From Methylomonas methanica MC09 (GTDB taxonomy: Bacteria > Pseudomonadota > Gammaproteobacteria > Methylococcales > Methylomonadaceae), in assembly GCF_000214665.1 (NCBI RefSeq), contig NC_015572.1, positions 3,534,001 to 3,598,000 of the forward strand: a stretch of 64,000 bases of DNA, in the 5' to 3' direction. The first letter of the stretch is position 1; the number at the start of each line of letters is the position of its first letter. A program made the position numbers and the translations under genes. Shown here piece after piece: positions 1 to 9,108 of this stretch. The notes below the pieces were generated by a model, which did not search any database, was not told the origin of the DNA, and saw only the letters and a program-made list of their open reading frames with translations.

Positions 1-1
1 A

Positions 2-2044
2 CCCAGTCTGGAAGCCGCCTTCGTCAATTACGGCGCCGAAAAACATGGCTTTTTGCCATTTAAGGAGATTGCCCCCGAATACAGATCCGGCGACGGAGAC
101 GACAGTAAATCCACCAAAGCCAATATCCGTGAAGGCCAGGAAATTGTCGTTCAAATCGAGAAAGAAGAACGCGGCAACAAGGGCGCGGCTTTAACCACTT
201 ACGTCAGCCTGGCCGGCACCTATCTGGTGCTGATGCCCAACAACCCGAAAGCCGGCGGCATCTCGCGCCGGATAGAAGGCGACAACCGCAGCGAATTGCG
301 CGAGACCATGTCGGCACTGGAAATCCCGGACAGCATGGGCTTGATCATCCGCACAGCCGGCTCCGACAAGAGCGCCGAGGAATTGCAGTGGGATTTAAAC
401 TATCTGCTGCAATTGTGGGAAGCCATCGAACGTTCCAGCCACGAGCAAACCGCGCCCTTCCTGATTTTCCAGGAAAGCAATGTGATCATCCGCGCCCTGC
501 GCGACCACTTGCGCGGCGATATCGACGAAATCCTGATCGACCAGGAAGGCGCTTTCAAACTGGCTTCCAATTTCCTGAAACAGGTGATGCCGCACAACTT
601 GAGCAAAGCCAAGCTGTATCAGGACAGCGTGCCGTTGTTCAGCCGTTACCAGATCGAAACTCAGATCGAAATGGCTTACAAACGGGAAGTGTCGCTGCCG
701 TCCGGCGGTTCCATCGTCATCGACCACACCGAAGCGCTGACCTCGATCGACATCAACTCGGCCCGCGCCACCAAAGGCAGCGATATCGAGGAAACCGCGC
801 TCAACACCAACCTGGAAGCGGCCGACGAAATTGCCCGCCAATTGCGTTTGCGCGACTTGGGCGGCCTGTTCGTGATCGACTTTATCGACATGATGTCGAA
901 CAAAAACCAGCGCGAAGTGGAAAACCGCCTGCGCGACGCCTTAAAAATCGACCGCGCCCGCATCCAGACCGGCCGTATCTCGCGCTTCGGCCTGATGGAA
1001 ATGTCCCGTCAGCGCTTGCGCCCGTCCCTGGGCGACTCCACCCAGCTGACTTGCCCGCGCTGCAAGGGCCAAGGCACCATCCGTAATGTCGAGTCCGTTA
1101 CGTTGGCGGTATTGCGTTTGATCGAAGAAGAGGCCATGAAAAAAGGCACCGAACGGGTAATTGCCCATTTGCCTATCGACTGTGCCACCTTCCTGTTGAA
1201 CGAAAAGCGCTCCGCGATTCAGGAACTGGAAACCCGACTGCAAGTCAGCGTTGTCGTATTACCGAGCAAACATATCGAAACGCCGGCCTACGACATCGAG
1301 CGCATCAAATCCTTGGAAGGCATGGAAGATAAACCCAGCCATCTGCAAATCAAGGAAGACGACATCAGCGTGCCCGAGTTCGCCAAACAATCTGCGCCTA
1401 AAGCCGAGAAAGCGGCGGTTAAGGAGTTTTTGCCCGACGCCCCCGCCCCGGTACAAAACAAAAAAACCTCAACCAGTTTAATTCAACGTTTTTGGCAGCG
1501 ACTGATCGGTCAGAGCAAAACCGCCGAAAAAGCCGAACCCGCTGAAAAAAGCAGCGAATCCCGACCTAAATCCAGCCGGAACAATCGCCGTGATCGCGAC
1601 CGGGATCGCCCCAGCGGTAGCCGCAACAATCCGCGCCGCGGCAATAAACGCCCATCCAACCCGGCGCAAAATACTGAAAGCCCGGCAAGCAATGCCGAAA
1701 ACACGCAACCGCCCACTGAAACGGTGGAGAATAACGAGACGCAACCAAACAAACCCAATGGCGATCGCCCGGCACGTCGCGGCCGTAACCGTCGCCGCGG
1801 CCCCCGTAATGCAGGCGACAGAAAACCGGAACAATCGACCGGAGAGAACGGCGCCGGACAAGAGCGCGCGGACGCGGCTCCCGTCGCAGCCAGCCCGACC
1901 CCGGTTGCGCAAACCAGCGAATCTCAACCCCGTCCCTATAACAGCGAATTTGCCGAGCGCAAACAACGCGCGGAAGCCGAACCGCAAGTCGCCAGACAAA
2001 GCGAAAACGCCCCTGCTCCCGTCAGCTCGGTGTCGGAAGATTAA
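2..2044 (+). CDS. rne: Ribonuclease E, 5'-truncated by the window edge
   Basis: This is the endoribonuclease that starts mRNA decay and processes rRNA and tRNA precursors at the inner membrane. The frame is open from base 2 ([11 protein letters not shown], end of the S1 RNA-binding domain), so the gene starts upstream of the window; about 680 residues are visible. The RNase E/G catalytic core follows, with the Mg-binding aspartates in [12 protein letters not shown] and FVIDFIDM. The Zn-link CPRCKGQG lies near bases 1052-1075 and joins the dimer. From about base 1390 the protein becomes low-complexity, rich in Pro, Arg and Asn, with Arg-rich RNA-binding patches ([24 protein letters not shown]). 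This C-terminal scaffold is shorter than in E. coli (1061 aa in total) but absent from RNase G, so E is preferred. A clear terminator follows. Confidence 0.94.
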   Translation, partial: PSLEAAFVNYGAEKHGFLPFKEIAPEYRSGDGDDSKSTKANIREGQEIVVQIEKEERGNKGAALTTYVSLAGTYLVLMPNNPKAGGISRRIEGDNRSELRETMSALEIPDSMGLIIRTAGSDKSAEELQWDLNYLLQLWEAIERSSHEQTAPFLIFQESNVIIRALRDHLRGDIDEILIDQEGAFKLASNFLKQVMPHNLSKAKLYQDSVPLFSRYQIETQIEMAYKREVSLPSGGSIVIDHTEALTSIDINSARATKGSDIEETALNTNLEAADEIARQLRLRDLGGLFVIDFIDMMSNKNQREVENRLRDALKIDRARIQTGRISRFGLMEMSRQRLRPSLGDSTQLTCPRCKGQGTIRNVESVTLAVLRLIEEEAMKKGTERVIAHLPIDCATFLLNEKRSAIQELETRLQVSVVVLPSKHIETPAYDIERIKSLEGMEDKPSHLQIKEDDISVPEFAKQSAPKAEKAAVKEFLPDAPAPVQNKKTSTSLIQRFWQRLIGQSKTAEKAEPAEKSSESRPKSSRNNRRDRDRDRPSGSRNNPRRGNKRPSNPAQNTESPASNAENTQPPTETVENNETQPNKPNGDRPARRGRNRRRGPRNAGDRKPEQSTGENGAGQERADAAPVAASPTPVAQTSESQPRPYNSEFAERKQRAEAEPQVARQSENAPAPVSSVSED

Positions 2045-2061
2045 CTAAACCCTTTCCGGCC

Positions 2062-2107
2062 GCTCCGATATCAACGCCCAGGGCGGGCTTGATATCGGAG
2101 CTTTTCC
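2062..2107 (+). terminator. Rho-independent terminator of rne
   Basis: A 13-bp perfect stem (GCTCCGATATCAA paired with TTGATATCGGAGC, 2062-2074 with 2089-2101) is followed by TTTT, 17 nt after the rne stop. The remaining 265 bases up to the antiporter start show no convincing ORF or promoter match. Confidence 0.82.
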
Positions 2108-2372
2108 ATATGCCCCATTCCTCCGGCAACAACGGCCGCGACAACCAAAACCCCTAGCTGCTAAAATTTTCCCGCAAGCCACCCGACATGCGAGCATACG
2201 CAACATAAATTTATACGAGCAGGCATACCCAAACTATCCCGGTATATTATCGACGGTATTCGGGCGTTCCTGATTATCGGTTCGCGTCGAACGGTCAACC
2301 AGACAAAACCGGCGTAGCGACCAGAAAACGCCTATTCATGGCAAACACTTTCCAAACGGAGCTTCTTTCCAC

Positions 2373-4256
2373 ATGCATGACCAAGCAATCTTGACCCTGG
2401 CCGGTATCGGCGTCATCAGCATTCTGTGCCAGTGGATAGCCTGGCGGGTTAAGCTGCCGGCCATTTTGTTTTTATTGCTGGCCGGCATAGTGGCGGGCCC
2501 CGGTACCGGTTGGCTGAATCCGGATCAAACCTTTGGAAATCTATTGCTGCCCATCGTTTCGCTGGCGGTCGCGGTGATCTTATTCGAGGGCAGCCTGACC
2601 TTAAAAATCAAGGAAATCCAAGGCCTGCAGGTCGTCGTGCGCCGCTTGGTGACCACCGGGGTATTGGTAACCTGGATCATCATTGCCCTGGCTACCCACT
2701 GGTTGCTGGAGTTTTCCTGGAAACTGGCATTTTTATTCGGCGCCATAACCGTCGTTACCGGCCCCACCGTGGTGGTGCCCATGTTGCGCACGGTGCGCCC
2801 GACGGCCAACGTTTCCAAAATCCTGCGCTGGGAAGGCATTGTGATCGACCCTATCGGCGCTTTTCTCGGGGTATTGGTGTTTCAGTTCATCATTTCCGAG
2901 GCCGACAGCCAAGCCATGGGGCAAACGCTGCTGCTGTTTTTTAAAACCCTGTTTATCAGCTCCTGCATAGGCGTTATGGCCGGCCACGGTTTCGGACAAC
3001 TGATACGACGGCATTTGCTGCCGGAGTACCTGCACAACGTTGCCGCGCTGGCACTGGTGTGCGGGGTATTTGCCGCCGCCAACGAAATCGAGCACGAATC
3101 CGGCCTGCTGGCCGTCACTGTCATGGGGGTTTGGCTGACCAATATGAAAAACGTCCCCACGGACGACATTCTGAATTTCAAGGAAAGTCTCAGTGTGCTG
3201 TTGATTTCCGGCCTGTTTATCATTCTGGCGGCCAGAATCAACTTCGACTTGTTATCGACCATGAGCTGGAAAGCCGCCGGCGTGTTTCTGGTGATTCAAT
3301 TTATCGCTCGTCCGATCAAGGCATTCCTGGCCACGCGCGGCTCCACGTTGAGTTTGGGCGAAAAGATCATGATTGCCTGGATTGCACCGCGCGGCATCGT
3401 CGCCGCCGCCACGGCCGCCGTTTTTGCCCTGCGCCTGCAGGAATACGGCAATGAGCCTCACGCTATCGTCGGGCAACCCCATCCCTATCTTACTGACCTG
3501 GAATATCTGCAAGCCGACCTGTTGGTGCCGCTGACCTTTCTGGTCATCATCGGCACCGTAGTGCTGCAAAGCCTCACCTCGCGCTTTATCGCCCTGCGCC
3601 TTGGCGTTAGCGAACCGGAAGCCAAGGGAATTTTGGTGGTGGGCGCCAATTGCGTGGGCCGGCAGATTGCCGTTGCTTTGCGCGATTGCGGATTCGACGT
3701 GGTAATGGCCGACACCAGCTGGGGCCATATTCGGGCCGCCCGCATGGACGGCCTGAACACTTATTTCGGCAACATCGTCTCCGAACATGCCGACCAACAT
3801 TTGGATTTAATCGGTATCGGCCACATGCTGGCATTATCCGAATACCCGGAACTGAATCAACTGGCCTGCCAACGCTATCGAACGGAGTTCGGCCGTCAGG
3901 CGATTTACTCCATCCCTCACGAAAACAACACCGCAAATGGCGGCCTTTCGCAATTAACCATACCCACCGTAGGCAGAGCCTTGTTCAATGAGAAAACCAA
4001 TATCAAGACACTGCAAACCATGCTTAACGATGGCGCAAAAATTCACAAAACGCTGCTGACGGATCAATACGATTTCCAGCATTTCCTGGAAGATCATCCG
4101 CAAGGTACCGTAACGCTGTTTGCCGTCACGCCCGGCGACACCGTCAAGTTTTTTGCCGTAGACGACGATATATCCCCCAAAGCGGGCTGGACTATCGTTT
4201 CGCTGGTGTTGCCGGAAACCCAAAAATCCGCCGAAACCGATACGAACCACGCGTAA
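2373..4256 (+). CDS. CPA1-type cation:proton antiporter with C-terminal TrkA-N domain
   Basis: A 627-residue inner-membrane protein that probably exchanges Na+ or K+ for H+ in pH and ion homeostasis. Residues 1-400 form about 12 hydrophobic segments of the NhaP/CPA1 fold. The discontinuous-helix region has TGPTVVVPML and an ion-binding-type Asp in GIVIDPIGA. Around residue 418 the sequence changes to a soluble nucleotide-binding fold (ILVVGANCVGRQIA), a TrkA-N/RCK-like Rossmann domain that usually gates K+ transporters by NAD(H) or nucleotide binding. The ATG at 2373 has GGAG 11 bases upstream. It sits alone between two terminated or unrelated genes. Ion specificity cannot be read from sequence. 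The assignment to CPA1 with an RCK-like tail is good; a KefB/C-like K+ efflux role is the main alternative. Confidence 0.88.
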   Translation: MHDQAILTLAGIGVISILCQWIAWRVKLPAILFLLLAGIVAGPGTGWLNPDQTFGNLLLPIVSLAVAVILFEGSLTLKIKEIQGLQVVVRRLVTTGVLVTWIIIALATHWLLEFSWKLAFLFGAITVVTGPTVVVPMLRTVRPTANVSKILRWEGIVIDPIGAFLGVLVFQFIISEADSQAMGQTLLLFFKTLFISSCIGVMAGHGFGQLIRRHLLPEYLHNVAALALVCGVFAAANEIEHESGLLAVTVMGVWLTNMKNVPTDDILNFKESLSVLLISGLFIILAARINFDLLSTMSWKAAGVFLVIQFIARPIKAFLATRGSTLSLGEKIMIAWIAPRGIVAAATAAVFALRLQEYGNEPHAIVGQPHPYLTDLEYLQADLLVPLTFLVIIGTVVLQSLTSRFIALRLGVSEPEAKGILVVGANCVGRQIAVALRDCGFDVVMADTSWGHIRAARMDGLNTYFGNIVSEHADQHLDLIGIGHMLALSEYPELNQLACQRYRTEFGRQAIYSIPHENNTANGGLSQLTIPTVGRALFNEKTNIKTLQTMLNDGAKIHKTLLTDQYDFQHFLEDHPQGTVTLFAVTPGDTVKFFAVDDDISPKAGWTIVSLVLPETQKSAETDTNHA

Positions 4257-4342
4257 CGTTTTGTTAAGCCGACAGCGCCTCTTATTTTTTACGCTAAAAA
4301 CGGCGATAATAAGCAATTGATATACCAATACATTCAAAAAAC

Positions 4343-5926
4343 ATGAGCACCGAAATAGCCGCAGAAGCCAACAGACGCCGTACCTTTGCCATCATCTCTC
4401 ACCCCGATGCCGGTAAAACCACCATTACCGAAAAACTGTTGCTGTTCGGCGGTGCGATTCAGCTGGCCGGTTCGGTCAAGGGCCGCAAAGCCGCCCGGCA
4501 TGCCACCTCCGACTGGATGGAAATGGAAAAGGAACGCGGTATCTCCGTCACCACCTCGGTGATGCAGTTCGAGCATAACGACGCCATCATCAACCTGCTG
4601 GACACGCCAGGCCACGAAGATTTCTCGGAAGACACCTACCGCACGCTGACCGCCGTCGACTCGGCCCTGATGGTGATCGACGTCGCCAAGGGCGTCGAGG
4701 ACAGAACCATCAAGCTGATGGAAGTTTGCCGGCTGCGCGACACGCCGATTCTGACCTTCATCAACAAACTGGACCGCGAAGGCCGCGAACCCATCGAATT
4801 GCTGGACGAAGTGGAAAGCGTGCTGAAAATCGAATGCGCACCAATGACCTGGCCAATCGGCATGGGCAAACGCTTCAAAGGCGTGTACCAAATGTACAAG
4901 GACGAGATTTTATTGTTCAGCCCGCACCACGGCGGCAAAATCGCCAAGGCCGAGGTCATCAAAGGCTTGAACAACCCGCACCTGGACGAACTGCTCGGCC
5001 TGCAGGCCGACGAATTACGCGAGGAAATCGACCTGGTCAAAGGCGCCAGCCACGAATTCGACTTGGACAAATACCTGCGCGGCGAACAAACCCCGGTATT
5101 TTTCGGCTCCGCCATCAACAACTTCGGCATTATCGAATTGCTAGACGCCTTTGCCGAGTTCGCGCCCAGCCCTCGCCCCCGGCAAGCGGAACAACGCGAA
5201 GTGGAACCCACCGAAGAAAAATTCGCCGGCTTCGTGTTTAAAATCCAGGCCAACATGGACCCCTCACACCGCGACCGGGTAGCCTTCATGCGCATTTGTT
5301 CCGGCAAATTCGATAAAGGCATGAAAATGCACCACGTCCGCATCGGCAAAAGCGTCACGATGGCCAACGCCATCACCTTCCAGGCCGACAGCCGTAAAAA
5401 CGTCGAAGAAGCCTTCCCCGGCGATATCATCGGCCTGCACAACCACGGCACCATCCAGGTCGGCGATACCTTCACCCAGGGCGAAACCCTGAAATTCGGC
5501 GGCATCCCTTACTTCGCCCCGGAATTGTTCCGCCGCGTGGTGTTAAAAGACCCGCTACGCGCCAAAGCCCTGCAAAAAGGCCTGGTGCAACTGACCGAAG
5601 AAGGCGCCACCCAGCTGTTCAAACCGCTGAAAAACAACGATTTGATCTTGGGCGCGGTGGGTATTCTGCAGTTCGACGTCACCGCCAGCCGGCTGAAAAA
5701 CGAATACAACGTCGAATGCGTCTACGACGCCTCGCCGATCAACACCGTGCGCTGGGTCAGCGCCAAAAACCCGGCCAAACTGGAAGAGTTTAAAAACAAA
5801 GCCTTCGAAAACCTGGCCGAAGACGGCGGCGGCTTTTTGGTGTACTTGGCCAGCAGCCGGGTAAACCTGCAACTGACCGAAGAGCGCTGGCCGGATATTA
5901 CGTTTAGTGCGACTAGGGAGTTGTAG
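4343..5926 (+). CDS. prfC: Peptide chain release factor 3 (RF3)
   Basis: A translational GTPase that removes RF1 and RF2 from the ribosome after peptide release. It is 527 residues long; the E. coli protein has 529. All G motifs are visible: G1 [15 protein letters not shown] near residue 19, switch region GISVTTS, G3 [14 protein letters not shown], and G4 NKLDREGR. The C-terminal domains carry the RF3-type stretch [14 protein letters not shown]. This separates it from EF-G and LepA. The ATG at 4343 gives the usual N-terminus ([20 protein letters not shown]). It is a single gene with an 86-bp upstream gap; no promoter was recognised with confidence. Confidence 0.97.
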   Translation: MSTEIAAEANRRRTFAIISHPDAGKTTITEKLLLFGGAIQLAGSVKGRKAARHATSDWMEMEKERGISVTTSVMQFEHNDAIINLLDTPGHEDFSEDTYRTLTAVDSALMVIDVAKGVEDRTIKLMEVCRLRDTPILTFINKLDREGREPIELLDEVESVLKIECAPMTWPIGMGKRFKGVYQMYKDEILLFSPHHGGKIAKAEVIKGLNNPHLDELLGLQADELREEIDLVKGASHEFDLDKYLRGEQTPVFFGSAINNFGIIELLDAFAEFAPSPRPRQAEQREVEPTEEKFAGFVFKIQANMDPSHRDRVAFMRICSGKFDKGMKMHHVRIGKSVTMANAITFQADSRKNVEEAFPGDIIGLHNHGTIQVGDTFTQGETLKFGGIPYFAPELFRRVVLKDPLRAKALQKGLVQLTEEGATQLFKPLKNNDLILGAVGILQFDVTASRLKNEYNVECVYDASPINTVRWVSAKNPAKLEEFKNKAFENLAEDGGGFLVYLASSRVNLQLTEERWPDITFSATREL

Positions 5927-5966
5927 AGTTCGCGATCGGTTTGCAGATGTGATTATGAAATCCATG

Positions 5967-6011
5967 GTAGGGGCGAATTTATTCGCCTCGGGCGATTGAA
6001 ATCGCCCCTAC
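5967..6011. repeat. Compound hairpin element, 45 bp
   Basis: The outer arms GTAGGGGCGA (5967-5976) and TCGCCCCTAC (6002-6011) are perfect complements. Inside are two smaller dyads, GGCGAAT/ATTCGCC (5972-5987) and GGGCGAT/ATCGCCC (5990-6007), so alternative hairpins can form. It lies 40 nt after prfC. The look is that of a dispersed intergenic repeat; it could also serve as a Rho-assisted 3' end. It has no T-run. Confidence 0.6.
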
Positions 6012-6113
6012 TACCCATTTCAAGCCGCGAATTCTGAGTTGGCTTGATACGAAGAACGACTGACATTTGTCCAGGTGATGCAACTCTTTTCATGACCGCT
6101 AGGTTGTTAGCTC

Positions 6114-6207
6114 GGTAGGTCACGTTGCCGCGATAGCGGTTACGTGACGTTTTATCGATAACAACTCGAATATTGTCAGGGAACGCTATCGCGCACCCTG
6201 ACCTACC
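6114..6207. repeat. Two-hairpin dispersed repeat, copy 1
   Basis: A 94-bp element with terminal inverted repeats GGTAGGTCA / TGACCTACC. It contains two hairpins: GTCACGT..ACGTGAC around CCGC-GATA-GCGG, and GTCAGGG..CCCTGAC. A second copy at 8018-8110 is about 89% identical. No ORF fits. It resembles a REP/BIME or MITE-type non-autonomous element. Confidence 0.75.
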
Positions 6208-6295
6208 AGAGTTATCCCAATTGACATTAATTCACCCGTCAACCAAAATAAAAACATGCCTACAAATCTAACGCAACAGATAGCTCGAATTATCG

Positions 6296-6366
6296 CCATT
6301 CCTTAGGAATGGTGGGTTTTTGATGCGCTTAAAGTTTTTAAAACCCGCCCTGGAGGCGGGTTTTTT
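6296..6366 (+). terminator. Tandem hairpins ending in a strong intrinsic terminator
   Basis: The first hairpin, CCATTCC/GGAATGG (6296-6312), has a short T-run after GTGGG. The second is a textbook terminator: AAACCCGCC (6341-6349), 5-nt loop, GGCGGGTTT (6355-6363), T-run to 6366. No gene directly upstream obviously uses it. It insulates the ancestral promoter region of the gene now displaced to 7481. Confidence 0.75.
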
Positions 6367-6476
6367 ATTTCTGCCTCTTGGGCTTAGTCTCAGTGAATGG
6401 AGGTAGTAAGCGCTTAACAACAAATCGGCATGCAGTAAAATAGCGGGATTTTAGATACGGTGATGGTAGCGACGGA

Positions 6477-6959
6477 ATGCGGGTAAGACCTATAGAATTG
6501 AGCGAAAGCGAACGAGAGCAACTTCAGCGAATCATCAAAAAAGGGAGTGATTGGCGAGAGCGGGAGCGTGCGGAAACCATTTTGATGTTAGCCAATGGAC
6601 AGACAGTCATTGCTGTTGCGGAGCAGCAAGGCGTGAAGCCGGAAGCGATTCGGGAGCGGCGACGGAAGTGGTGGAGAAATGGACTGAACAGCTTACCGGA
6701 TAAACCACGCTGTGGTGCGCCGAGTAAGTTGACTTACACACATCGAAGCCAACTCAAAGAATGGATCGATGTGGAACCTTTGAACAGCCGGGCATTGGTC
6801 AGTCGTCTAACGACGGAATGCGGCGTGACGATTAGTTCCAGCACCTTGCGGAATGAGTTAAAACGCATGGGTTACGTGTGGAAGCGCACCCGCTACAGTT
6901 TAAAAAAAAGCGCGATCCCGAGCGCTTCGAACAAGCTCAGCACGACATCGCAGAGCTGA
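6477..6959 (+). CDS. IS630 transposase, orfA (helix-turn-helix part)
   Basis: The 160-residue upstream frame of the transposase. It opens with a homeodomain-like helix-turn-helix (ELSESEREQLQRIIKKGS... VIAVAEQQGVKPEAIRERRR, a DNA-binding module of IS630 proteins). A second HTH_33-like region follows (RALVSRLTTECGVTISSSTL). The true product is expected to switch frame at the A8 run at 6902-6909 (TTTAAAAAAAAGCG), where YSLKK joins KKRDPERFEQAQ of the other frame. After that point orfA continues for only 16 codons of non-homologous sequence. The shift needed is -1. Start ATG 6477; no strong Shine-Dalgarno is seen. Confidence 0.82.
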   Translation: MRVRPIELSESEREQLQRIIKKGSDWRERERAETILMLANGQTVIAVAEQQGVKPEAIRERRRKWWRNGLNSLPDKPRCGAPSKLTYTHRSQLKEWIDVEPLNSRALVSRLTTECGVTISSSTLRNELKRMGYVWKRTRYSLKKSAIPSASNKLSTTSQS

Positions 6960-7474
6960 TTAAGCAAGCGCAAGCCGGTGAAATTGAGCTGGCTTATGTG
7001 GATGAAGCCGGATTTGCTCCACAATCACCGAATCGTTCGGCTTGGACGAAAAGCGGAGAAGTCCATGCCATTACCGCTAAGCGCGCGCAGCGAATGAATG
7101 TGATCGGTGCAATGCTGTCATCGGGCCGATTAATGCTGGCTAAACTGTGGCAAAGCGTAAATGGCCTGTGGTTCTTTGGTTTTCTGATGGCTTTGATCGA
7201 ACGCGTCAGAAAACCCTTGGTGGTGATTTTGGATAATGCTTCCATTCATACAGCGAAAAAAATGAAACCTTATTGGGATTTGTTGGAAGAGAAAGGCATG
7301 CGATTTTACTTTTTGCCCCCCTACAGCCCTGAGCTGAACCGAATTGAATTGCTGTGGCATAAAATGAAATATGAATGGCTGCCCTTCAAAACATTTACGC
7401 CGGATGAACTTGAGCAAGCCATTGACGAAATTGGTCGCGGGTTTGGCTCACAATACACGTTAACTTTTTGCTAG
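6878..7474 (+). CDS. IS630 transposase, orfB (DDE catalytic part)
   Basis: This is the 198-codon frame that encodes the DDE nuclease. The three acidic residues lie in ELAYVDEAGF (first Asp), VVILDNASIHTA (second Asp) and YSPELNRIELLWHKMK (Glu), the DDE_3 pattern. The nominal ATG at 6878 lies inside orfA and is unlikely to be used; expression probably needs -1 frameshifting at the A8 run. The stop TAG (7472-7474) falls 6 nt before the ATG of the downstream gene, which could make translation of that gene dependent on the transposase. Both frames look intact, so the element may still be active. Confidence 0.85.
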   Translation: MEAHPLQFKKKRDPERFEQAQHDIAELIKQAQAGEIELAYVDEAGFAPQSPNRSAWTKSGEVHAITAKRAQRMNVIGAMLSSGRLMLAKLWQSVNGLWFFGFLMALIERVRKPLVVILDNASIHTAKKMKPYWDLLEEKGMRFYFLPPYSPELNRIELLWHKMKYEWLPFKTFTPDELEQAIDEIGRGFGSQYTLTFC

Positions 7475-7480
7475 GCGCTT

Positions 7481-8014
7481 ATGAAAAGAATAGCGGTTTT
7501 CGGTAAACCGGGAAGCGGCAAGTCCAGGTTAAGCAAAAACCTGGCATCCGTTACAGGCATACAATTGCATGCATTGGATGCAATTGTATATAAACCAAAT
7601 GGCGATAGGGTCGATAGAGCCACCTACGATACAGCGCACGATAAGATACTCTCGTCCGAGCGTTGGATTATTGACGGCTTTGGCCCTATCGACTCGTTTT
7701 ACAAACGGCTGAATACGGCGGATACCTTGATTTATATAGACTTACCCTATATTGCCAGTTATTGGTTAGTCACCAAACGCTTGCTAAAAGGGCTGGTTAT
7801 TAAGCCCGAAGGTTGGCCCGACGGCAGTTCAATTTTAAAAGGAACCTTGGCAAGCTACAGTACATTGAAACTGTGCCCAAAGTTTTGGAACGACGATTTC
7901 AAGAAGAAACTGGAATACATATCCACCGGCAAATCTTTATATGTAATCCGGTCAATTTCTGAGTTAAATGAATTTGTCGAAAAAAATACGGAACTCCAGG
8001 CGTATAAAAAATAG
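7481..8014 (+). CDS. P-loop nucleoside/nucleotide kinase-like protein (topology-modulation type)
   Basis: A 177-residue single-domain P-loop protein. Walker A is GKPGSGKSRL at residues 8-17. The adenylate-kinase-like layout continues with the LHALDAIVYKPNG segment, a Walker-B-like hydrophobic strand (DTLIYIDLPY) and a LID-type basic segment (TKRLLKGLVIKPEGWP). Proteins of this kind are often labelled DNA topology modulation protein or FlaR, but the substrate is unknown. Its ATG is created by the TA target duplication of the IS630 insertion. The ancestral ribosome-binding site (GGAGG, 6399-6403) now lies 1 kb upstream on the other side of the element. The reading frame is complete, so the gene is intact but has probably lost its native expression signals. 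Confidence 0.75.
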   Translation: MKRIAVFGKPGSGKSRLSKNLASVTGIQLHALDAIVYKPNGDRVDRATYDTAHDKILSSERWIIDGFGPIDSFYKRLNTADTLIYIDLPYIASYWLVTKRLLKGLVIKPEGWPDGSSILKGTLASYSTLKLCPKFWNDDFKKKLEYISTGKSLYVIRSISELNEFVEKNTELQAYKK

Positions 8015-8017
8015 CCC

Positions 8018-8110
8018 GGTAGGTCATGTTGCCGCGATAGCGGTTACATGACATTTCATGGATAGCAACTCTAAAATCGTCAGGGAACGCTATCGCGCAC
8101 CCTGACCTAC
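8018..8110. repeat. Two-hairpin dispersed repeat, copy 2
   Basis: About 89% identical to the element at 6114-6207, starting 4 nt after the kinase-like stop codon. In the first stem, GTCATGT pairs with ACATGAC, whereas copy 1 has GTCACGT with ACGTGAC: a compensatory C-G to T-A change. That indicates selection on the folded form. The remaining 300 bases to the flavodoxin contain only a weak 61-codon frame and a short TAAACC/GGTTTA dyad (8344-8368). Confidence 0.75.
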
Positions 8111-8411
8111 AAGCTTTAACCTCCGCAGCTCGGAAACAAGGGCAATTCGTGGAACACGCCATTACCGGAGAATGGGCTGCGCCTCAATTCCAGGCATCGG
8201 AAACCTTGAACAGCGCACCGAATTTCTTCCGTCAGGTTTTTTGTAGCAGAGTCATCCGGATGTCGGTTTTATTGTTACTAAGGCCACCAACCGGCAATCT
8301 TCCGCCCTCAACACAGAGGCTTAAAGCCAGATAATTAGCGGTGTAAACCAAACCTCCCGGCTGGTTTAAATTTTGCTTGTTCAACGGTATATAGTTAAGC
8401 GAGATTTCACA

Positions 8412-8957
8412 ATGAACAAGATTGGGATTTTTTACGGCACCGAAAAAGGCATGACGGAGATGATGGCTGAAGTCATGTACCGGGTGTTAGGCGACGACAT
8501 CGCCAGCGAACCGGTGAATGTGAATCGGGCAAAAGTCAGTGAACTGTTGAGTTACAAAGCCCTGATTTTAGGCATGCCGAGTTATGGCGTCGGCGAAGTA
8601 CCCGGCAGAACCACCGGTAGCGAAGAAGGCAATTGGGAAGAGTTTTTGTTCCGTTTGGACGAAGCCGACTTATCGGGCAAACGCGTGGCGTTGTTCGGCT
8701 TGGGTAACCAACAAAAATACTATGCGCGTTTCGCCAGCTCGCTGATTCATTTGTATCACCATGTCGCCGGTTACGGTGCCGAGGTGGTCGGCGCCTGGAG
8801 TACTGAGGGTTATCAGTTTACCCATTCGAATTCCGTCGTAGACGGCAAGTTTGTCGGGCTGGTATTGGACCATCATAACCAACCCGAGCTTACCAAAACC
8901 CGGATTTTTGATTGGCTGGATCAGGTAAAGCCGGCATTGATGGAAAAACTGAATTGA
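8412..8957 (+). CDS. Flavodoxin, long-chain type
   Basis: An FMN-binding one-electron carrier of the cytoplasm, 181 residues. The phosphate-binding loop YGTEKGMTE is at residues 8-16. The 50s-loop region (GMPSYGVGEVPG) and the long-chain insertion between strands (LGNQQKYYARFASSLIHLYHHV) are present. The pattern resembles FldA/NifF of proteobacteria: ferredoxin replacement under iron limitation or electron supply to nitrogenase. The ATG at 8412 was chosen because it starts the flavodoxin strand (MNKIGIFYGT); the frame is open 13 codons further upstream. No nif genes are in the window, so the physiological partner is unknown. Confidence 0.92.
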   Translation: MNKIGIFYGTEKGMTEMMAEVMYRVLGDDIASEPVNVNRAKVSELLSYKALILGMPSYGVGEVPGRTTGSEEGNWEEFLFRLDEADLSGKRVALFGLGNQQKYYARFASSLIHLYHHVAGYGAEVVGAWSTEGYQFTHSNSVVDGKFVGLVLDHHNQPELTKTRIFDWLDQVKPALMEKLN

Positions 8958-8992
8958 CCAGCTATTAACCCGGCCCGTAAATACCCTGCATT

Positions 8993-9058
8993 CGTCATTC
9001 CGGCGTAGGCGGGAATCCGTTGCATCCGCTGGGCTCCCGCCTTCGCGGGAGCGACGAT
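8993..9058. repeat. Intergenic repeat with GC-rich hairpin
   Basis: The sequence begins CGTCATTCCGGCGTAGGCGG and ends with the hairpin GCTCCCGC-CTTC-GCGGGAGC (9033-9052). Its arms echo the widespread proteobacterial intergenic repeat that encodes AYAGMT-like peptides when translated. It lies between convergent flavodoxin and GNAT genes and could act as a 3'-end stabiliser. Confidence 0.6.
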
Positions 9059-9108
9059 AATTAAGGGCTTGGTTAATAACTGCGCCGAAACAACCCGGCG
9101 CGGCACAC

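Larger units (their letters stand above)
6407..7481 (+). mobile_element. IS630-family insertion sequence with TA target duplication
   Basis: The left end (TAAGCGCTTAACAACAAAT, from 6407) and the reverse complement of the right end (TAAGCGCCTAGCAAAAAGT, ending 7481) match at about 14 of 19 positions and begin with the same TA. This is the TA duplication typical of IS630/Tc1-like elements. The element proper is 6409-7479, about 1.07 kb, and carries a two-frame transposase. The right-hand TA forms the first two bases after CTT of the ATG at 7481, so the element sits inside the start codon of the next gene. Confidence 0.85.

Noticed and set aside
8149..8334. 61-codon + frame after the second repeat copy
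   Set aside because: No family character, no ribosome-binding site, mixed composition; probably chance.
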